NCBI GenBank assembly: GCA_023132895.1
Contig: JAGLXL010000003.1
Coordinates: 124,001-188,000 of the forward strand
Length of the DNA stretch: 64,000 nucleotides
DNA from: Nanobdellota archaeon
GTDB lineage: Archaea; Nanobdellota; Nanobdellia; Woesearchaeales; JAGLXL01
Direction of reading: 5' to 3'
The notes beneath the pieces were generated by a model. It did not search any database, was not told where the DNA came from, and saw only the letters and a list, made by a program, of their open reading frames with translations. Below, one piece after another: positions 1 to 9,793 of the stretch (the first letter of the stretch is position 1; each line of letters begins with the position of its first letter). The translations under genes were made by a program, and so were the position numbers.

Positions 1-3000
1 TATTCCTTGAGATTATATCTTGATTTGACTTCTGATTTTTTAAGAACATTGTCAACATACCAATAAACACTGACAGGATCGTCTTCTGGGTCAGAAATCC
101 TGACACTAAAATCAACATTTTGATTAGCTGATGTTCTGACATCATTATCCTGCGGTTCTTCGTCAGTTGAGTCTGGATCATTGTTATCTTTCTGAACCAA
201 AATCAGAAGCGGATTACTATCAGTGGTGTTGATGCTGTCTGAAGCTGAGAAAGTTACAACTCGAGCACCAAAGAAATCATTATCAGGTGTGATGGTAACG
301 ATGCCATTGTTGAAACTATAACTAATGTCTCTGGTTGAACTGGCAGAGAAAGTTAAGGTGTCACCTATATTTGGATCGCTGAAATAATTATTGAGATTAA
401 TGGTGGCAATTTGATTTTCTTGTATGGTGATATAAGAAAAGTTTTGCGTCAAGACTGGTGCCTGGTTTTGATCTCTGACCTGGATAGTCCATTGCAAGAC
501 AGCAGAGTTTTGATTTGGGTCAGAGGTTGTGTAAACTAATTGGTAGTCGCCAACTGCATAATTAGTTGAGTCAAAGAGATAATAATCGTTGGTTGAAACT
601 TGATTGGTGCCTAAAACCCAGTCGTGAGTAAGAGTTTCATTGTCTAGTTCTGTGACTGAGACAGTGAAATTGAGAGTGTTGTTTTTGATGACAGTTACTG
701 TTGGGAATGTAGGTATATAGGAATTAATTTGTGGAAAATGGTTTTGGACAAGCTGGAAAGTATAAGTTGCTGTCTGGACTGTGGTGATTCCATCATAGAC
801 TAAGATATACCAATTGTAAGTTCCTGGCGACAAGGTTGCGGTTAATTGAGTGTTGGTTGTTACTTGGTATAATTGCGGAGTGCCTGTTCCGATGAATAAT
901 CTGTAAGACAGTGGTTCTGGGTCTGGATCATAGGAAGCTGTCCATTGGAAATTGACATTTCCAGTTGCTGAGTTAATTACTGAGCCGTTTAACGGGGCAT
1001 TGATAAATGGAATTGTGGGCACGTCCTGAACATTAATGACATGGACATTGAAAATGTCTGAAACATTGGCACCCTGGCTGTCGGTGGCTGTGGCAGTGAC
1101 TAGGTTATTGCCTTGGAAATCTGGGTCTGGCACTACATAAGCTGTGCCAGCAGCAACAGTAATAGTTATGTTTTCGTCTCCGGCAAAAGTGTAAGTCAAG
1201 GTTTCTCCAAAATCATTGTCAAGGAAAACAATATCCATTGGGAAAGTCGTTGAGGTGTTGTCTTCTTGGATAACCAAGTCAGGGATAGTGCTGTTGATAT
1301 ACGGGAGGGAGTTGGCTGGATTTTGGTTGTAAGCATACCAAGTAATGGTGTTCATATTGCCGACTGTATCGTAGGCCCTGGCTTCGATAGTGATTAATTT
1401 GTCTGCTGCCAAGCTGGTGTTCCAGATGTAACTGAAAGTGCTGTCAGCAGTGTCATTGTCAGTTCCTCTGAGAAGGCTGTCGACATAAAATTCAACCCTT
1501 TGCATGCCTGATAAAGCATCGGTGGCAGTAACATCTATGTTAGTCATGCCTGAAATAGCTGAATTATTAGTTGGGCTGATGATAGCTAAAGATGGAGCAG
1601 TGTTTTCAGCAATTAATTGAGCCTGATGGTTTTGATTTGTTGAACTGTTAAGGTTTTGGATTTGGATGTTGAGATTGTAAGTGCCATCAACAGAAATGAA
1701 ATTATTGTAATTGATGTTCATGGTGTAGGTCTGTCCTGGGTTGATGGAGATGGTTGATGGTGTTGGGTTGGTTAGGTAGCCGTTGCTGTACATTGAACCT
1801 GAATAACTGACTTGAAATGATTGGCCAACATTGCCAGTATTGTTGATAGTGAGAGCTGTTAAGGTTCCTGAAGTTAAAAGATGGTTATAAGTTAAGGTTT
1901 GGTCAATAGATGTCTGCCAGCCGTAATAAGGACCAACATTAACATTTAATTTTTGAGTTTTTGGCTGGTCATTGCTGGTGACATTGATGTTTCCTGTGTA
2001 AAGGCCAACAGCAGCTCCAGCAGGAGGAGTAATATTAATTTCATAGTTTTGTGAATTGCCGGCGTTGAGTTGGGCAAAATAATTTGGTGAGATAGTGAGC
2101 CAGCTTGCAGGAAGAGAGCCTCCTGCGTAACTGATGTTAACAGCTGATAAAGGAACATTGCCGATTGACTGGACATTAGTGTTAGTTGAGGTTGTTTGAG
2201 TTGGTGTGGCAGTTATGTTGATTTCAGGAGTGATAACTGCTTCTGGATTGTAAACAACCCTGATCCAAGTGCTGATTTCAAAGACATTATCCGGGGTTTG
2301 AGCATCTGGATTAGTCCAGTCTGCATTAAAGAAAACACGATAGACTCTTGAAGGAGTGTTGGCCGGAATATTAATGTCAAAAGTTCTGGTGCAGGATTGT
2401 CCTGCTGGGATTGTGCCACAAGATTGAGACATGGCAGTGGTAGTGGCAAAATTAAATTCAAATCTGGTGATGTTGATGCTGACAGTGTACATTGGTGTTT
2501 GGCCGGTGTTAGTCAGAGTAGCATTGATTAATCTGGTTTCAGGAGAGCTATAAGTCATGTTCATGACAAACTGGCCATTGGGATTAAAACTTAGGGAGCC
2601 GGTGGTGGAAGGGATGGTGGTGAAATTGATTAGAGCTGAATCAGTTTGATTGAGAATATTTTCAGCAGTCATATTGACGAAATAATTGCCTTGAGTAATG
2701 GGGGAGGTAAGAAGACACATATAATGATTAGGTAAAAAGAAACTTGCTTGGTAAATCTGGTTATTGTAGTCGCAAGTGACATTCTTTAGAATCGAACTGT
2801 TATCTATGACACTAGCAGTAGCCCAAAAATTAGTGTTTGTCGGGATATAATCATAAGAATTTCCAGTTGTTGATGTATTGGTGATTGACGGTACAGCCAT
2901 AACTGCAGTTGCTGATAGAACTAAACTTATCAAGAAAACAATCGTTATAACACTATTTTTTATTCTTCTTTGAAAATTCCTTGAATTTTCTAAGCTTTTT

Positions 3001-3023
3001 AAAAATTTCTTTTTTAAAATCAT
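1..3023 (-). CDS. Large secreted/surface protein with tandem Ig/cadherin-like domains (C-terminus off the window)
   Basis: The frame is open from an ATG at 3023 to the left edge, giving about 1007 visible residues and no stop. A GGGAGGGG ribosome-binding site lies 7-8 nt before the ATG. The N-terminus is basic and then hydrophobic (VITIVFLISLVLSATAVMA), which is a signal peptide or anchor. The rest is Ser/Thr/Asn-rich with many N-x-S/T sites and repeated beta-sandwich signatures: NEW3-like modules first (AGNSQNYEINITPPAGA), then 'DNDFGETLTYTF' and 'DPNIGDTLTFSAS' cadherin-like repeats and a fibronectin-like fold (NFQWTASYDPDPEPLSYRL). This fits an S-layer or adhesion protein. The exact role is unknown. 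The next gene on the same strand is also a surface protein. Confidence 0.8.
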   Translation of the reverse strand, partial: MILKKKFLKSLENSRNFQRRIKNSVITIVFLISLVLSATAVMAVPSITNTSTTGNSYDYIPTNTNFWATASVIDNSSILKNVTCDYNNQIYQASFFLPNHYMCLLTSPITQGNYFVNMTAENILNQTDSALINFTTIPSTTGSLSFNPNGQFVMNMTYSSPETRLINATLTNTGQTPMYTVSINITRFEFNFATTTAMSQSCGTIPAGQSCTRTFDINIPANTPSRVYRVFFNADWTNPDAQTPDNVFEISTWIRVVYNPEAVITPEINITATPTQTTSTNTNVQSIGNVPLSAVNISYAGGSLPASWLTISPNYFAQLNAGNSQNYEINITPPAGAAVGLYTGNINVTSNDQPKTQKLNVNVGPYYGWQTSIDQTLTYNHLLTSGTLTALTINNTGNVGQSFQVSYSGSMYSNGYLTNPTPSTISINPGQTYTMNINYNNFISVDGTYNLNIQIQNLNSSTNQNHQAQLIAENTAPSLAIISPTNNSAISGMTNIDVTATDALSGMQRVEFYVDSLLRGTDNDTADSTFSYIWNTSLAADKLITIEARAYDTVGNMNTITWYAYNQNPANSLPYINSTIPDLVIQEDNTSTTFPMDIVFLDNDFGETLTYTFAGDENITITVAAGTAYVVPDPDFQGNNLVTATATDSQGANVSDIFNVHVINVQDVPTIPFINAPLNGSVINSATGNVNFQWTASYDPDPEPLSYRLFIGTGTPQLYQVTTNTQLTATLSPGTYNWYILVYDGITTVQTATYTFQLVQNHFPQINSYIPTFPTVTVIKNNTLNFTVSVTELDNETLTHDWVLGTNQVSTNDYYLFDSTNYAVGDYQLVYTTSDPNQNSAVLQWTIQVRDQNQAPVLTQNFSYITIQENQIATINLNNYFSDPNIGDTLTFSASSTRDISYSFNNGIVTITPDNDFFGARVVTFSASDSINTTDSNPLLILVQKDNNDPDSTDEEPQDNDVRTSANQNVDFSVRISDPEDDPVSVYWYVDNVLKKSEVKSRYNLKE

Positions 3024-3080
3024 TTAAACACCCCTCCCAAGGTATTACGCCTGACTCTTTTTAATTAAAAATTAAATAAA

Positions 3081-5108
3081 TTAAAATAAAAATTTAAAGA
3101 CTAAAACTAAGACCACTAACAAGATGATTAAGTCTAAGCCAACCAGCAACAAGATAAAAGCTGTGCTGTTGGTAAAGGAAGTCTCAACGGTTTCAACAAC
3201 GCCTGAGGTTGAGCCACTTGTTCCTGTTGAACCAGTGCCTGTTCCTGAAGTAGGTGGTGTGATAATAACGGTGGTATCTTCTTCCTCTTCTTCAGGCTCT
3301 TCTACTGGACAGTCTTCAACTTTGAGATAGATAATCTTTTCATCCATTTCCCGGTCATTGTTCCGATAAGCTTTGATGGTAACTGGATAACTTCCAGCTG
3401 CGAAATCATCTGCTAAGTTGATAGTAACTGTTTTAGTGAACTCATTATCGTCATCTTCAAAGTCTTCATCTAGATAAATATCCATGATGTTTTCATTGAT
3501 GCCTAAGTCCGGGCTAAAGATAACCAAAGCAGCTTTGTCCTGACTATCTGAACCATAGTTAGAGATAGTCACTCTTAATTCAGTTGTTCTTACGCACTGC
3601 AAGGTTTCTGAGCCAAATGAAGCTGTTTCGATTCTGACATCATTACTATCTTTGTTAACTTCAATGCTAACTGTCCAGGTGACTTCGTGAGTAGCGCCGT
3701 TTTCATCTTCACCTTCTGCATGAAGTTCGAAATCATATTCCCCTTCATTGATTTTATCTGGAACAGTGAACTTAAGATCTTCACTTTTATCCTGGCCGTC
3801 TGAAACATCAAATTCATCTGTTTCTTCTTCACTGTCAAAGTCATCATCTTGACCAGTTAAGGTGATGATGATATCTTCAATCTTCAAGTCCTGAACTGAA
3901 GTGAACAGGTTTTCAATTTTGATGTCAAATTCAATATCATCGCCTGGTTTAGCTGTTTTGCCAACAGTTTCGCCATCAGAAACACTTGAGGCTGATTTGT
4001 CTCCAACTTTAACTTCGACATTTGAGAAATCAAGCATTGATTGCGTTTCTAATTTTACCGGGATAGTTTCTGTGCTGGCTCCGTTATTGTAAGCTAATTG
4101 AACACTACCAAGAGTTTTAACACCAGAATCCTGGTTTTTTGGAATAGTAGCAGTAACTGTGACAGTCTGGCTTTGGCCTGGCTGTAAAGTAAGACCAGTT
4201 GTATCTAATTGAGCATTGTATTTGGAATTAACTCCGCTGAGAGCAACAGTAACTGTTTCAGTATAATCTCCGCTGTTTTGAACAGTGAAAGCTTGGTTAA
4301 CTGTCTGTTCTCTTTGCTGAGTTGAACCGCCTAAAAGTACTTCGGTGCTGGTTGATCCAACATTGTGAATTGGGTCTCTAACAGTGATAGATAGAGTACC
4401 AGTTGCAGTTGTTGAACCACCATAATTAATTGTAATCTGACCAGTGTAGGTTCCTAAAGCCTGAGTTGATGGGATATTGGTAACAACATCAACATTAACA
4501 TTTGAACCGTAGTTAATACTGGTGCTTGACGGAGTAAATGAGATTGCAGATTGTGACAAAGTATTGGTTCCATCTGACAAATCATTAACTGAGATAGAGA
4601 CTGAGTTTAAATCAGTATTTCCTGTATTAGAAATTGTTAAAACATTATCAGCTGTTCTGGTAACGCCTCGGCCAGCAGTAAAGCTTGGTGAATTAATTGT
4701 AGCAAGCGGGTTGCTGTTGACAGTCAATGAAACCGGCAAAGTTGTAGTAACAGTTGAAGATGTAGTTGAGGTAGCAACTAAATTTCCAGTGTAAGCTCCA
4801 GCATATTGATTAGCTGGGATTGAAACTTGAATATTTACATCTGCACTAGCAGCAGCAGCTAAAGTGATATCACTTGGCAAAGCCATGTTAATGGTTCTTG
4901 AACCTTGGCTTAAAGCGCCGTCTGAGAATCTGATTATATGTTGTGTTGCTTCTGTGCTGATTATATCAACAAGGGTTGAATCAGTAACAGTATTGCCTGG
5001 ATCTGAATTAGGCAATGTTAGAGTTGTGCTGGGTGAAAAACTTAGAGCTGAAACACCAGCTGCAAATAGAACTAATAATAATATACTAACGAATAGGAAT
5101 TTTTTCAT
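3081..5108 (-). CDS. Putative S-layer-like surface protein, C-terminally anchored
   Basis: 675 residues. A signal peptide (MKKFLFVSILLLVLFAAGVSA) is followed by three or four CARDB/NEW3-like beta-sandwich modules with the recurring theme 'L.ISNTGN.D' and 'PGQSQTVTVTATIP'. Then come an acidic stretch (about residues 400-470, GQDDDFDSEEETDEFD), an acidic EEPEEEEED linker, a Thr/Ser/Gly-rich spacer and one C-terminal membrane helix (FILLLVGLDLIILLVVLVLV). This is the layout of an archaeal cell-envelope protein held by a C-terminal anchor. A GGAGG site lies 7 nt before the ATG, and an AT-rich promoter with TTTAAATA lies near 5158-5170. The family is inferred from composition and architecture. Confidence 0.75.
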   Translation of the reverse strand: MKKFLFVSILLLVLFAAGVSALSFSPSTTLTLPNSDPGNTVTDSTLVDIISTEATQHIIRFSDGALSQGSRTINMALPSDITLAAAASADVNIQVSIPANQYAGAYTGNLVATSTTSSTVTTTLPVSLTVNSNPLATINSPSFTAGRGVTRTADNVLTISNTGNTDLNSVSISVNDLSDGTNTLSQSAISFTPSSTSINYGSNVNVDVVTNIPSTQALGTYTGQITINYGGSTTATGTLSITVRDPIHNVGSTSTEVLLGGSTQQREQTVNQAFTVQNSGDYTETVTVALSGVNSKYNAQLDTTGLTLQPGQSQTVTVTATIPKNQDSGVKTLGSVQLAYNNGASTETIPVKLETQSMLDFSNVEVKVGDKSASSVSDGETVGKTAKPGDDIEFDIKIENLFTSVQDLKIEDIIITLTGQDDDFDSEEETDEFDVSDGQDKSEDLKFTVPDKINEGEYDFELHAEGEDENGATHEVTWTVSIEVNKDSNDVRIETASFGSETLQCVRTTELRVTISNYGSDSQDKAALVIFSPDLGINENIMDIYLDEDFEDDDNEFTKTVTINLADDFAAGSYPVTIKAYRNNDREMDEKIIYLKVEDCPVEEPEEEEEDTTVIITPPTSGTGTGSTGTSGSTSGVVETVETSFTNSTAFILLLVGLDLIILLVVLVLVFKFLF

Positions 5109-5413
5109 TTTATGTCCTCCAAATCACCCCTCAGTTTATACCTATTCTTGAGTAGTGATATTTAAATATTTATATGCTGTAGTATATATATTGGAAAATA
5201 TGCGAATATTGGTGAAAAGGCTTAAATAGTATGGATTGTGCTGATATTTTGGTTTAAATTATTTTTTGAGACATGTTTAAAATAAGCTTCATAAAGCATT
5301 AGAAGCTTAAAATGCAGTGAAAAGAGGATGAAGAGACGAAAAAAATCTTTATTTTTTCCGTTTAAAAAAAGTTTGTTTATAAATAAACGAATCTATAAAT
5401 AGTTGGAAGAAGA
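5109..5413. promoter_or_regulatory. Divergent intergenic region with promoters for surface protein and kinase
   Basis: This 305-nt gap separates divergent genes. On the minus side it holds TATA-like tracts (about 5158-5190) and the GGAGG site of the surface-protein gene. On the plus side TTTATAAA at about 5376-5383 lies about 30 nt before the kinase ATG, so that transcript is nearly leaderless. A 7-bp inverted repeat (AAGCTTC/GAAGCTT, 11-nt loop, about 5284-5308) lies in the middle. No coding potential was seen. Confidence 0.5.
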
Positions 5414-8400
5414 ATGGGATTAACAGATATGCTGGGTTTGCCCAAGTCGAACATGGACACTTTCTTTAAGAAAGATTTAGTTGGGAGAAGATTAATTTTT
5501 GAAAAGGATGACCAAGGCGAAGTCTTGTCAGAAGCTATTTTGGAGGAACGTATTGGTATGGGGGGTATGGCCGGAGTGATGAGGGCTACTTGGGAAGAAC
5601 ATGAAGTAGCAATCAAAATTCTATATCCTTATTTATATGAAGATAAAGATGGAGATCGAGATAAAAATGAAAGCTGGACGAGGAAATTACAAGCAAGATT
5701 TATTGAAGAAGGCCGAGCTTTATTTGATTTCAAGTATCCAGAACCTCACCCAAATATTATTGATGTCTATAAATATGGTTGTGATGATAATGGGTTGTAT
5801 TATATAATCATGAAATATGTTGACAATGCATTTAACCTGACAAGAGACTGTTTGGATTTGGACATTGAAACAAAGTGTAATATTACTGCCAAGGTTGCTA
5901 ATGCTTTGCATTTTGCCCATAAAAAAGGTGTTATCCATCGGGATATCAAACCTGACAACATTTTGGTAAATTTTGATAAAAACGAAGTTAAATTGATTGA
6001 CTGGGGCATAGCTAAGGTTGATGATTTGGGCAAGACCGCAGCTGACGAATTTTTGGGCACACCTTATTATGCTTCTCCAGAGCAGTTCAGCAGCAGGCAA
6101 TTAACTGCCCAGTCAGACCTTTTTTCTTTAGGGGCTACGCTTTATTATATATTGACTGGGGAATGGCCTTTTACTGGCAAAACCGGGCATGAAATAGGCA
6201 TTAAGGCTTGTAATCCAGAAATTTACCCGACTCCACCTAGTGTTCATGATCTTGAAATACCGCTAGAATTAGATGAAGTTATTTTAAGAGCTCTGGCAAC
6301 AGACCCTCATGAAAGATTTGAAGATGGATATGAATTTGAGGACGCACTCCTGTCTTTAGGGAAAAAGAGATTGAGTAAAACAGCAGTTGGGAAATGGTGG
6401 TCTCTGCATTCAGGAGAAAGAAAGTCAAAAGAACTGAGAAGTTTTATTCGAGATGTCCAAAAAAAACCTGAGTATAATTTGCTGGAAGGGGAACCTTCAA
6501 AAGAAGTAAGAAAATTTATTGATGAATGTTTGAAGATAGAAGGAGAAGAACTGGAAAAGTTAGGGTTAGAGGCTTCTACCAGAAAGATGGAAGCAAGAGA
6601 AAGGCACCTGCTGACTAGTAAAAAAGAGAGATGGCTGGAGGTTGTTGACAGGTATCAGGATGAGACTAATGGAGAGATGGGTAAAAGTTATTTTGGAAAG
6701 GTCTTAAGATTGTTTGGTTTGAGAAAAGGGGAACATCTAGTTTTGAAGAGGAAAAAGCGCTTGAAAGCATTACACACTGAATATGCTGATTTATCATATG
6801 TCTATCCTAACTTAAAAAGGTCAAGAGATTCAATTGAAAGAAGAATTGACTGGGAAGTCAACAGGCAGCATTTCTTAAATATTAAAGATCCCTTATCTTT
6901 TTGGAAGAAATACGGGTGGTATTTTGGGGCAGCTGCTGTTGCAGGAGTTATCATTTTTTTAGGAGGATACATTGGTCTGGATAAATTCGGAAAGTATCGA
7001 GAGAGAAAAGGTTATGAAAAACAAGCAAATGAATTACGGCTTGGACTTGAAGGTACATTGGAAAAAGATTTTCAGGAGATTGATTTTCAAGATACAGGAG
7101 ATGCAATTGAAAAATTAAAACGATTATATGTTAAAAGTGAAAATGAAGGTTTCTTAATTGTGGCAAGGGGATTGCAGGATTCATTGGATAATAAAAAGGA
7201 AGAGAAGAGGTTAGTTGAAAGAAGAGAACAAGAAGAAGAAAAGTTACAGGGAATTCTTGATGAAGCTTTGGGGAAAATCGCAAGTGCTTATGGTTTGATT
7301 GAGAAAGGCCTTTTGAATGAAGCTGACAAGTTAAGGGAAGAAACTGAAGAGATGAGATATTTTTTGGATAGAAAAAGAGCTGAAACTTTAGTAGGCAAAC
7401 TAAAGAAATTTGAAGAAGATGCAGGCCCTACTTTTACTGCTTTCCAGGCATACAGGCCGGCAAAAGAGACTTATGAGACAATTCAAAAAGAATATGCTGA
7501 ACTGGAGAAAAGATTAAACAAAGAAGATTTCTTTTCCTGGAAAGCGATTGGTGTTTTGGCAAGTAAAATCAGCATTAAAGGAGATGTGCTGGCTGGGGAG
7601 GGAGTTAAGTCTGTTTTTGGAGACAGTAGTGAGTATGGTGAATTAGTTGAAAATGTCAAGAATCTTAAAAGATCATTAGGAGGGCTTGATTTAAGATCAT
7701 CTAGTGTCCAATTCAAAAAAGTCAAAGAGAGTTTGGATGAATTAAAAAAGAATGTTGAGTGGCTGGCTGACAATTATTATTTAGAAGAAGCTGTTGCCAA
7801 GGATAAAGAAGTTGCTGGTAAAAAAGCATTGATTGAGACATTGTTGGGAAATGTTAATCCAGATCATTTTGCTGTTTCAGATATTTTTACTGAAGAACCT
7901 AGAAATTTAATAGATGAAGCAAGAGGAACTATGACTAAGATTCTAGAAAGTTATGATTCGACTAAAGTTCAAAAAGTGGCTGAGTTGAGGAAAAAAGCTG
8001 AAACAGATAATGAGGTTGCTTTTGAATTAGGTAAAATGTTATTATTTGAAAAAGAAAGATATGATTTAGCTCGGCCATATTTTGAGAAAGGAGGAAAAGA
8101 AGCTAAACCTTATTTGCGTGTTGCTAATTTAATAGAGAAAATTAAAGATCCAAAGCACCATTTAATGCTGAGAAATGGTTTGTTAAGTGGTGTAGTTGAT
8201 GAGTATCACTCTGCAGTCGGGGCTTATTTGGGTGCTGAACAACTTGATGCAATTGAAGTTTATTTGGCATTAAGTGAATTTGGTAAAATTGGAGCGTTGA
8301 AAGAAGTGGTGGCTGAAGCAAATGGACAATTAAATCCTTTGATTTCTTTATCTAGTCAAGTTGCGAAACTAGCAGAAGCAATTGAGTATGAACCAAAACC

Positions 8401-8713
8401 TGAAGAAGGCAAGGAAGAAAGTGAAAAACTGAAAAGTTTGAGAAGAGATTATGGTGTGGCGAGAAATAAGTTTTTAGGGGCTGCTGGGAATAACCAAGCA
8501 TTGAGAAAAGTTGAAGAAGCTGCCAGGGAATATTTGGCTGGCGGTGCAAAAATAGTTGATCCTCATGTAGTTTGGCATTTGGCAGATAATCTTTTTGAAT
8601 TGGGTAGAAAGGAGGACGCTAAGAAATATTATGAAGCTTGTTTAAGTTCTCATTTATTGAATAAAGATGACAAAAAAATAATTAAAGAAGAATTAAAAAG
8701 TTTAGGAAAATAG
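5414..8713 (+). CDS. Membrane Ser/Thr protein kinase with long helical C-terminal region
   Basis: 1099 residues. Residues about 25-320 form an Hanks-type kinase domain with a Gly-rich loop (GMGGMAGV), the ATP-binding lysine K68 (AIKIL), the catalytic loop HRDIKPDN (H175) and the activation-loop start. The latter reads DWG rather than DFG (D196). A GTPYYASPEQ motif is also present. All catalytic residues are there, so it should be active. One membrane helix follows at about 500-525 (WYFGAAAVAGVIIFLGGYIG). After it come about 570 residues of charged coiled-coil and Sel1/TPR-like helices (e.g. 'ELGKMLLFEKERYDLARPYFEKGG' type repeats). It resembles bacterial PknB-like kinases with a sensor module. 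Substrate and signal are unknown, and no partner gene is obvious nearby. Confidence 0.88.
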   Translation: MGLTDMLGLPKSNMDTFFKKDLVGRRLIFEKDDQGEVLSEAILEERIGMGGMAGVMRATWEEHEVAIKILYPYLYEDKDGDRDKNESWTRKLQARFIEEGRALFDFKYPEPHPNIIDVYKYGCDDNGLYYIIMKYVDNAFNLTRDCLDLDIETKCNITAKVANALHFAHKKGVIHRDIKPDNILVNFDKNEVKLIDWGIAKVDDLGKTAADEFLGTPYYASPEQFSSRQLTAQSDLFSLGATLYYILTGEWPFTGKTGHEIGIKACNPEIYPTPPSVHDLEIPLELDEVILRALATDPHERFEDGYEFEDALLSLGKKRLSKTAVGKWWSLHSGERKSKELRSFIRDVQKKPEYNLLEGEPSKEVRKFIDECLKIEGEELEKLGLEASTRKMEARERHLLTSKKERWLEVVDRYQDETNGEMGKSYFGKVLRLFGLRKGEHLVLKRKKRLKALHTEYADLSYVYPNLKRSRDSIERRIDWEVNRQHFLNIKDPLSFWKKYGWYFGAAAVAGVIIFLGGYIGLDKFGKYRERKGYEKQANELRLGLEGTLEKDFQEIDFQDTGDAIEKLKRLYVKSENEGFLIVARGLQDSLDNKKEEKRLVERREQEEEKLQGILDEALGKIASAYGLIEKGLLNEADKLREETEEMRYFLDRKRAETLVGKLKKFEEDAGPTFTAFQAYRPAKETYETIQKEYAELEKRLNKEDFFSWKAIGVLASKISIKGDVLAGEGVKSVFGDSSEYGELVENVKNLKRSLGGLDLRSSSVQFKKVKESLDELKKNVEWLADNYYLEEAVAKDKEVAGKKALIETLLGNVNPDHFAVSDIFTEEPRNLIDEARGTMTKILESYDSTKVQKVAELRKKAETDNEVAFELGKMLLFEKERYDLARPYFEKGGKEAKPYLRVANLIEKIKDPKHHLMLRNGLLSGVVDEYHSAVGAYLGAEQLDAIEVYLALSEFGKIGALKEVVAEANGQLNPLISLSSQVAKLAEAIEYEPKPEEGKEESEKLKSLRRDYGVARNKFLGAAGNNQALRKVEEAAREYLAGGAKIVDPHVVWHLADNLFELGRKEDAKKYYEACLSSHLLNKDDKKIIKEELKSLGK

Positions 8714-8714
8714 A

Positions 8715-9215
8715 TTACTTATTCCCGCAATAGAACATCTTCTCAACAGCAAAGTCTTCTGGTTTACAGTCGCCTTGCTTGGGATGTTTCTCTTTTGGTA
8801 ATTCTCTTTGAGAATTCTTTGAATTCTCTAAGCCCTTTTCACTTTCGTTCAAAGATGCTTGTGTTTCCTTTGCTTCTGGCGGTGGTATTGGCGGTGCCAG
8901 GTTTAGATTTTTAATTTTGTGGTTAAGGTTGGTTATTTCTGATTTTAGGTTAATAATCTCTCTTTGAATATCTTTGAATTCTTTGACAATAAATTTAGTG
9001 TTTTTTTCCATGGCATTCTGCCAAGTGATATCTGAATTTGGGGTTTTGTTATCTATTTCTTCCACCTTTTGAGAGGAGATTTCATTAACCTCCAAGTTTT
9101 CATCTTTAGAAAGCATTTGTTCTGCTTGTTTAAGAGCTTCGTCCCTTGACAGGCCGCCTTGTTCTTGTAATTTTAAAGTCAATTCATTTATTTTTTGAAT
9201 CTTTTCTACATCCAT
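8715..9215 (-). CDS. Hypothetical coiled-coil protein
   Basis: 166 residues. ATG at 9215 is preferred over a GTG at 9224 because GAGGTG lies 6 nt before it. The N-terminus (INELTLKLQEQGGLSRDEALKQAEQML) looks like a small helical UBA-like or segregation-type motif. A coiled coil follows (EFKDIQREIINLKSEITNLNHKI), then a Pro-rich linker (APPIPPPEAK) and a conserved-looking tail with two cysteines (DCKPEDFAVEKMFYCGNK). It lies 5 nt downstream of the flavin-reductase gene and is probably co-transcribed with it. No function can be assigned. Confidence 0.6.
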   Translation of the reverse strand: MDVEKIQKINELTLKLQEQGGLSRDEALKQAEQMLSKDENLEVNEISSQKVEEIDNKTPNSDITWQNAMEKNTKFIVKEFKDIQREIINLKSEITNLNHKIKNLNLAPPIPPPEAKETQASLNESEKGLENSKNSQRELPKEKHPKQGDCKPEDFAVEKMFYCGNK

Positions 9216-9220
9216 ATTAT

Positions 9221-9718
9221 TCACCTCGTTTGCGCGAATTTGTCTTTGGTTATGTGGTATAATCTTGGTTTATCTTTATTTAATTTATGGTTATGCACAT
9301 GTCCTATAAATACTGTATGGTCTCCGGCTGGTATTTTCTGCTTTACTTGGCATTCCAGGTAGCCGATGACTTCTTTGATCCTAGGACAGTCAATTGATTC
9401 ACATTCTTCTTTGGTTAGATTAGCTTCTTTGAATTTGTCGATGTGTTTGCTTGAGATGGTGCCGCATTTTATGATTGCTTCTTTCTGGTCTGCAGACATA
9501 AAATTGACTGCAAATGACTGCGATTGTTCTATTAGTTGATGTGTGAAACGGGTTTTGCCTATGGCAATGGCATAAAGAAAAGGTTCTTTGGAAACAGGCA
9601 TGTGCCAAGCTACTGCGATGATACCATCTTTTTCCTGTATTTCAGTTGACATCTCTTTTTTGAGAGAGCCGCGGCAGGTTACTAATATTACTTGTCTTGG
9701 TCCGGTTAGTTCTGACAT
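9221..9718 (-). CDS. Flavin reductase-like FMN-binding protein
   Basis: 165 residues, the usual size of this split-barrel flavoprotein family. It has the family pattern 'ILVTCRG...IIAVAWHMPVSKEPFLYAIAIGK', then 'FAVNFMS' and a C-terminal GDHTVFIGHVHNHK. Members bind FMN and use NAD(P)H or other donors, and many are of unknown substrate. It heads a two-gene unit with the coiled-coil protein downstream and diverges from the HAD gene at 9794. Family assignment is good; the exact reaction is not known. Confidence 0.8.
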   Translation of the reverse strand: MSELTGPRQVILVTCRGSLKKEMSTEIQEKDGIIAVAWHMPVSKEPFLYAIAIGKTRFTHQLIEQSQSFAVNFMSADQKEAIIKCGTISSKHIDKFKEANLTKEECESIDCPRIKEVIGYLECQVKQKIPAGDHTVFIGHVHNHKLNKDKPRLYHITKDKFAQTR

Positions 9719-9793
9719 TTGTTTTGGAAGAATTTTAGATTATTTATAGTTTTCTAAGAAAGTTTATATAGTTTTTATAGTTAAGTTTTAAGA

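Noticed and set aside
1946-2461. Short minus-strand frames within the first surface-protein gene
   Set aside because: They lie in another frame of the long continuous coding region that runs from 3023 off the left edge.
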